Shown here: piece after piece, positions 6,549 through 7,751 of the stretch
Numbering within the stretch: position 1 is the stretch's first letter
Layout: the number at the start of each line of letters is the position of its first letter
Assembly (NCBI GenBank): GCA_030151165.1
Contig: JASLEM010000516.1
Span: forward strand, 1-7,751
From: Burkholderiaceae bacterium
Lineage (GTDB): Bacteria > Pseudomonadota > Gammaproteobacteria > Burkholderiales > Burkholderiaceae
Length of the DNA: 7,751 bases
Direction of reading: 5' to 3'
Program-made: the position numbers and the translations under genes
Notes under the pieces: model-generated
Databases searched by the model: none
What the model saw: the letters and a program-made list of their open reading frames with translations, nothing else
Told to the model about the DNA's origin: nothing

Positions 6549-6585
6549 CGAAGGCGCTCCCCGGTTCGGATTGGAATCAGCGGCC

Positions 6586-6591
6586 ACTGTA
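6586..6591 (-). promoter_or_regulatory. Candidate -10 box before the DUF1161 gene
   Basis: TACAGT (4 of 6 matches to TATAAT) on the minus strand, 37 bases upstream of the DUF1161 ATG, in the 114-base gap after priA. No good -35 is seen at 16-18 bases. It is the most promoter-like spot ahead of the operon, but read-through from priA is equally possible because no terminator with a T run is visible in the gap. Confidence 0.22.
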
Positions 6592-6662
6592 GCGCGCCAG
6601 CCTGTCGGCCGGGGCATGCCGTCGCGGCGATCCGACGCCCGTTCGCGGGGGTTGGCGCGGGC

Positions 6663-7751
6663 TCAGATGGCGAGCGGATCGACGTCGATCGCCCAGCGCA
6701 CGATGCCGCGGTGCGCGTTCTTCAGCGCCGGCAGTTCCGGCGTGAACAGCGCGAGCAGGCGCTGCAGCGTCGCGCGCGACGCGCATTCGATCAGCATCTG
6801 GCGCCGCTCGAAGCCGGCGACCTTCGCGATCGACGGCGGCACCGGCGCATAGAACATGACGTCGGCGGCTTCCGGATAGGTCTTCGCCAGGTCGCGCGCG
6901 GCGCGCAGGAACGCCTCGGCGACGTCCTCGGTGCGCGCCTCGGCCCGCAGCAGCGCGAGGTGCGAGAACGGCGGCAGGCCGGCGGACTGGCGCTCGTCCA
7001 GCTGCGTGGCGGCGAAGGCCGCGAAGTCGTGCTTCTTCAGCGCCTCGAAGAGCGCGTGCGCGGGGTTCCACGTCTGCACCCACATCTCGCTGCCGCGTCC
7101 GGCGTCGGCATCGCGCCCGGCGCGGCCGCCCGCCTGCATCAGCAGCGCGAACAGGCGCTCGCTGGCGCGGAAGTCGGCGGCGAACAGCGCGCTGTCCGGG
7201 TTGACGGCGGCGACGAGCGTGACGCGGCGGAAGTCGTGCCCCTTGGTGACCATCTGCGTGCCGACCAGCACGTCGACGTCGCCCGCGTGCACGGCCGCGA
7301 GCTGCGCCTCGAGCGTGCCCTTGTTGCGCGTGGTGTCGGCGTCGATGCGCAGCACGCGCGCGCCGGGCAGCAGCTCGGCGACCTGCTCCTCGAGCCGCTC
7401 GGTGCCACGGCCCATCGGCTCGATGTCGAGGTTGCCGCATTCGGGGCAGGCGCGCGGCACCGGCTCCTGCGTGCCGCAATGGTGGCAGCGCAGGATGCGT
7501 TCGCCCTTGTGGAACACGCGCCACGCGCTGCAGTGTGGGCAGCCGCTCTTCCACGTGCAGGCCGGGCAGTGCAGCACCGGCGCGAAGCCGCGGCGGTTGA
7601 GGAACAGCAGGCTCTGCTCGCCGCGCGCGACGCGCTGCTGGATCGCCTCGATCAGCTGCGGCGCGAGCGCCTGCGGCGGCGCGCGCGGCGCGGGGCGCGG
7701 CACGGTGGCCATGTCCAGCAGCCGCACCGCGGGCAGCGCGCCGCGGCCGAC
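6663..7751 (-). CDS. priA: Primosomal protein N' (PriA helicase), C-terminal half, cut by window edge
   Basis: PriA restarts stalled replication forks: it is a 3'-5' superfamily 2 DNA helicase that recruits the primosome to load DnaB. The visible 362 residues run from the right window edge to the TGA at 6663; the N-terminal DNA-binding domain and Walker motifs lie outside. Counting from the edge: VGRGALPAVRLLDM, then LLFLNRRGFAP (48-58), then eight zinc-binding Cys in four CxxC pairs (62/65, 71/74, 89/92, 102/105) forming the PriA-specific double zinc site. The helicase C lobe follows with motif V VGTQMVTKGHDF (163-174) and motif VI QAGGRAGR (206-213), and the family ending WAIDVDPL. The reading frame is open to base 7751, so the apparent GTG at 7727 is internal, not the start. 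Nothing suggests damage. Confidence 0.97.
   Translation of the reverse strand, partial: VGRGALPAVRLLDMATVPRPAPRAPPQALAPQLIEAIQQRVARGEQSLLFLNRRGFAPVLHCPACTWKSGCPHCSAWRVFHKGERILRCHHCGTQEPVPRACPECGNLDIEPMGRGTERLEEQVAELLPGARVLRIDADTTRNKGTLEAQLAAVHAGDVDVLVGTQMVTKGHDFRRVTLVAAVNPDSALFAADFRASERLFALLMQAGGRAGRDADAGRGSEMWVQTWNPAHALFEALKKHDFAAFAATQLDERQSAGLPPFSHLALLRAEARTEDVAEAFLRAARDLAKTYPEAADVMFYAPVPPSIAKVAGFERRQMLIECASRATLQRLLALFTPELPALKNAHRGIVRWAIDVDPLAI

Noticed and set aside
6549..6662. Terminator of priA
   Set aside because: Only a 5-bp CGTCG/CGACG pairing is visible and it has no T run, so no termination is claimed.
1..7751. CRISPR arrays, insertion sequences, phage genes, tRNA or rRNA
   Set aside because: No regularly spaced repeats, transposase or integrase motifs, terminal inverted repeats or RNA-gene signatures were seen; composition looks uniform apart from about 361-466.

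Overview
The window is very GC-rich (about 70% by eye, not counted) and codes densely on the minus strand. The proteins most resemble those of beta-proteobacteria, probably a Burkholderiales lineage of the Rubrivivax/Roseateles/Leptothrix kind. That placement is inferred from protein style, the PriA sequence and the QseBC-type two-component pair; no marker gene is present.

Layout from left to right. Positions 1-466 hold no convincing gene; the last ~100 bases are AT-richer and probably carry the promoter of the next gene. At 467-664 (+) lies a 65-aa exported Ala/Lys-rich peptide gene with its own terminator. It converges on a minus-strand gene for a DegQ/MucD-type periplasmic protease (853-2406), which has its own terminator at 790-814. 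Everything to the right is also on the minus strand. Read in the direction of transcription from the right edge, the order is: the C-terminal half of priA (helicase PriA, cut by the window edge), a DUF1161 secreted small protein, a YbjQ/UPF0145 protein, a GNAT acetyltransferase, an outer-membrane beta-barrel of the MetA-pathway transporter type, an OmpR-family response regulator, a QseC/TctE-type sensor kinase, and then the DegQ protease.

The genes from DUF1161 to the kinase are packed very tightly. Two junctions are TGATG one-base overlaps, one is an ATGA four-base overlap, and the next gaps are 25 and 13 bases. They are therefore probably one operon with translational coupling. The protease follows after 147 bases with no visible terminator and a strong ribosome binding site, so it may be read through from the operon, have its own promoter, or both.

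Most products act in the envelope: an exported DUF1161 protein, an outer-membrane barrel, a membrane sensor kinase with a periplasmic domain, and a periplasmic protease/chaperone. The best overall reading, which is inference, is an envelope-maintenance or envelope-stress module in which the kinase/regulator pair sits between structural genes of unknown function and a quality-control protease. No mobile elements, CRISPR arrays, tRNA or rRNA genes were seen. Many long open frames on the opposite strand are GC-driven shadows and were left out.
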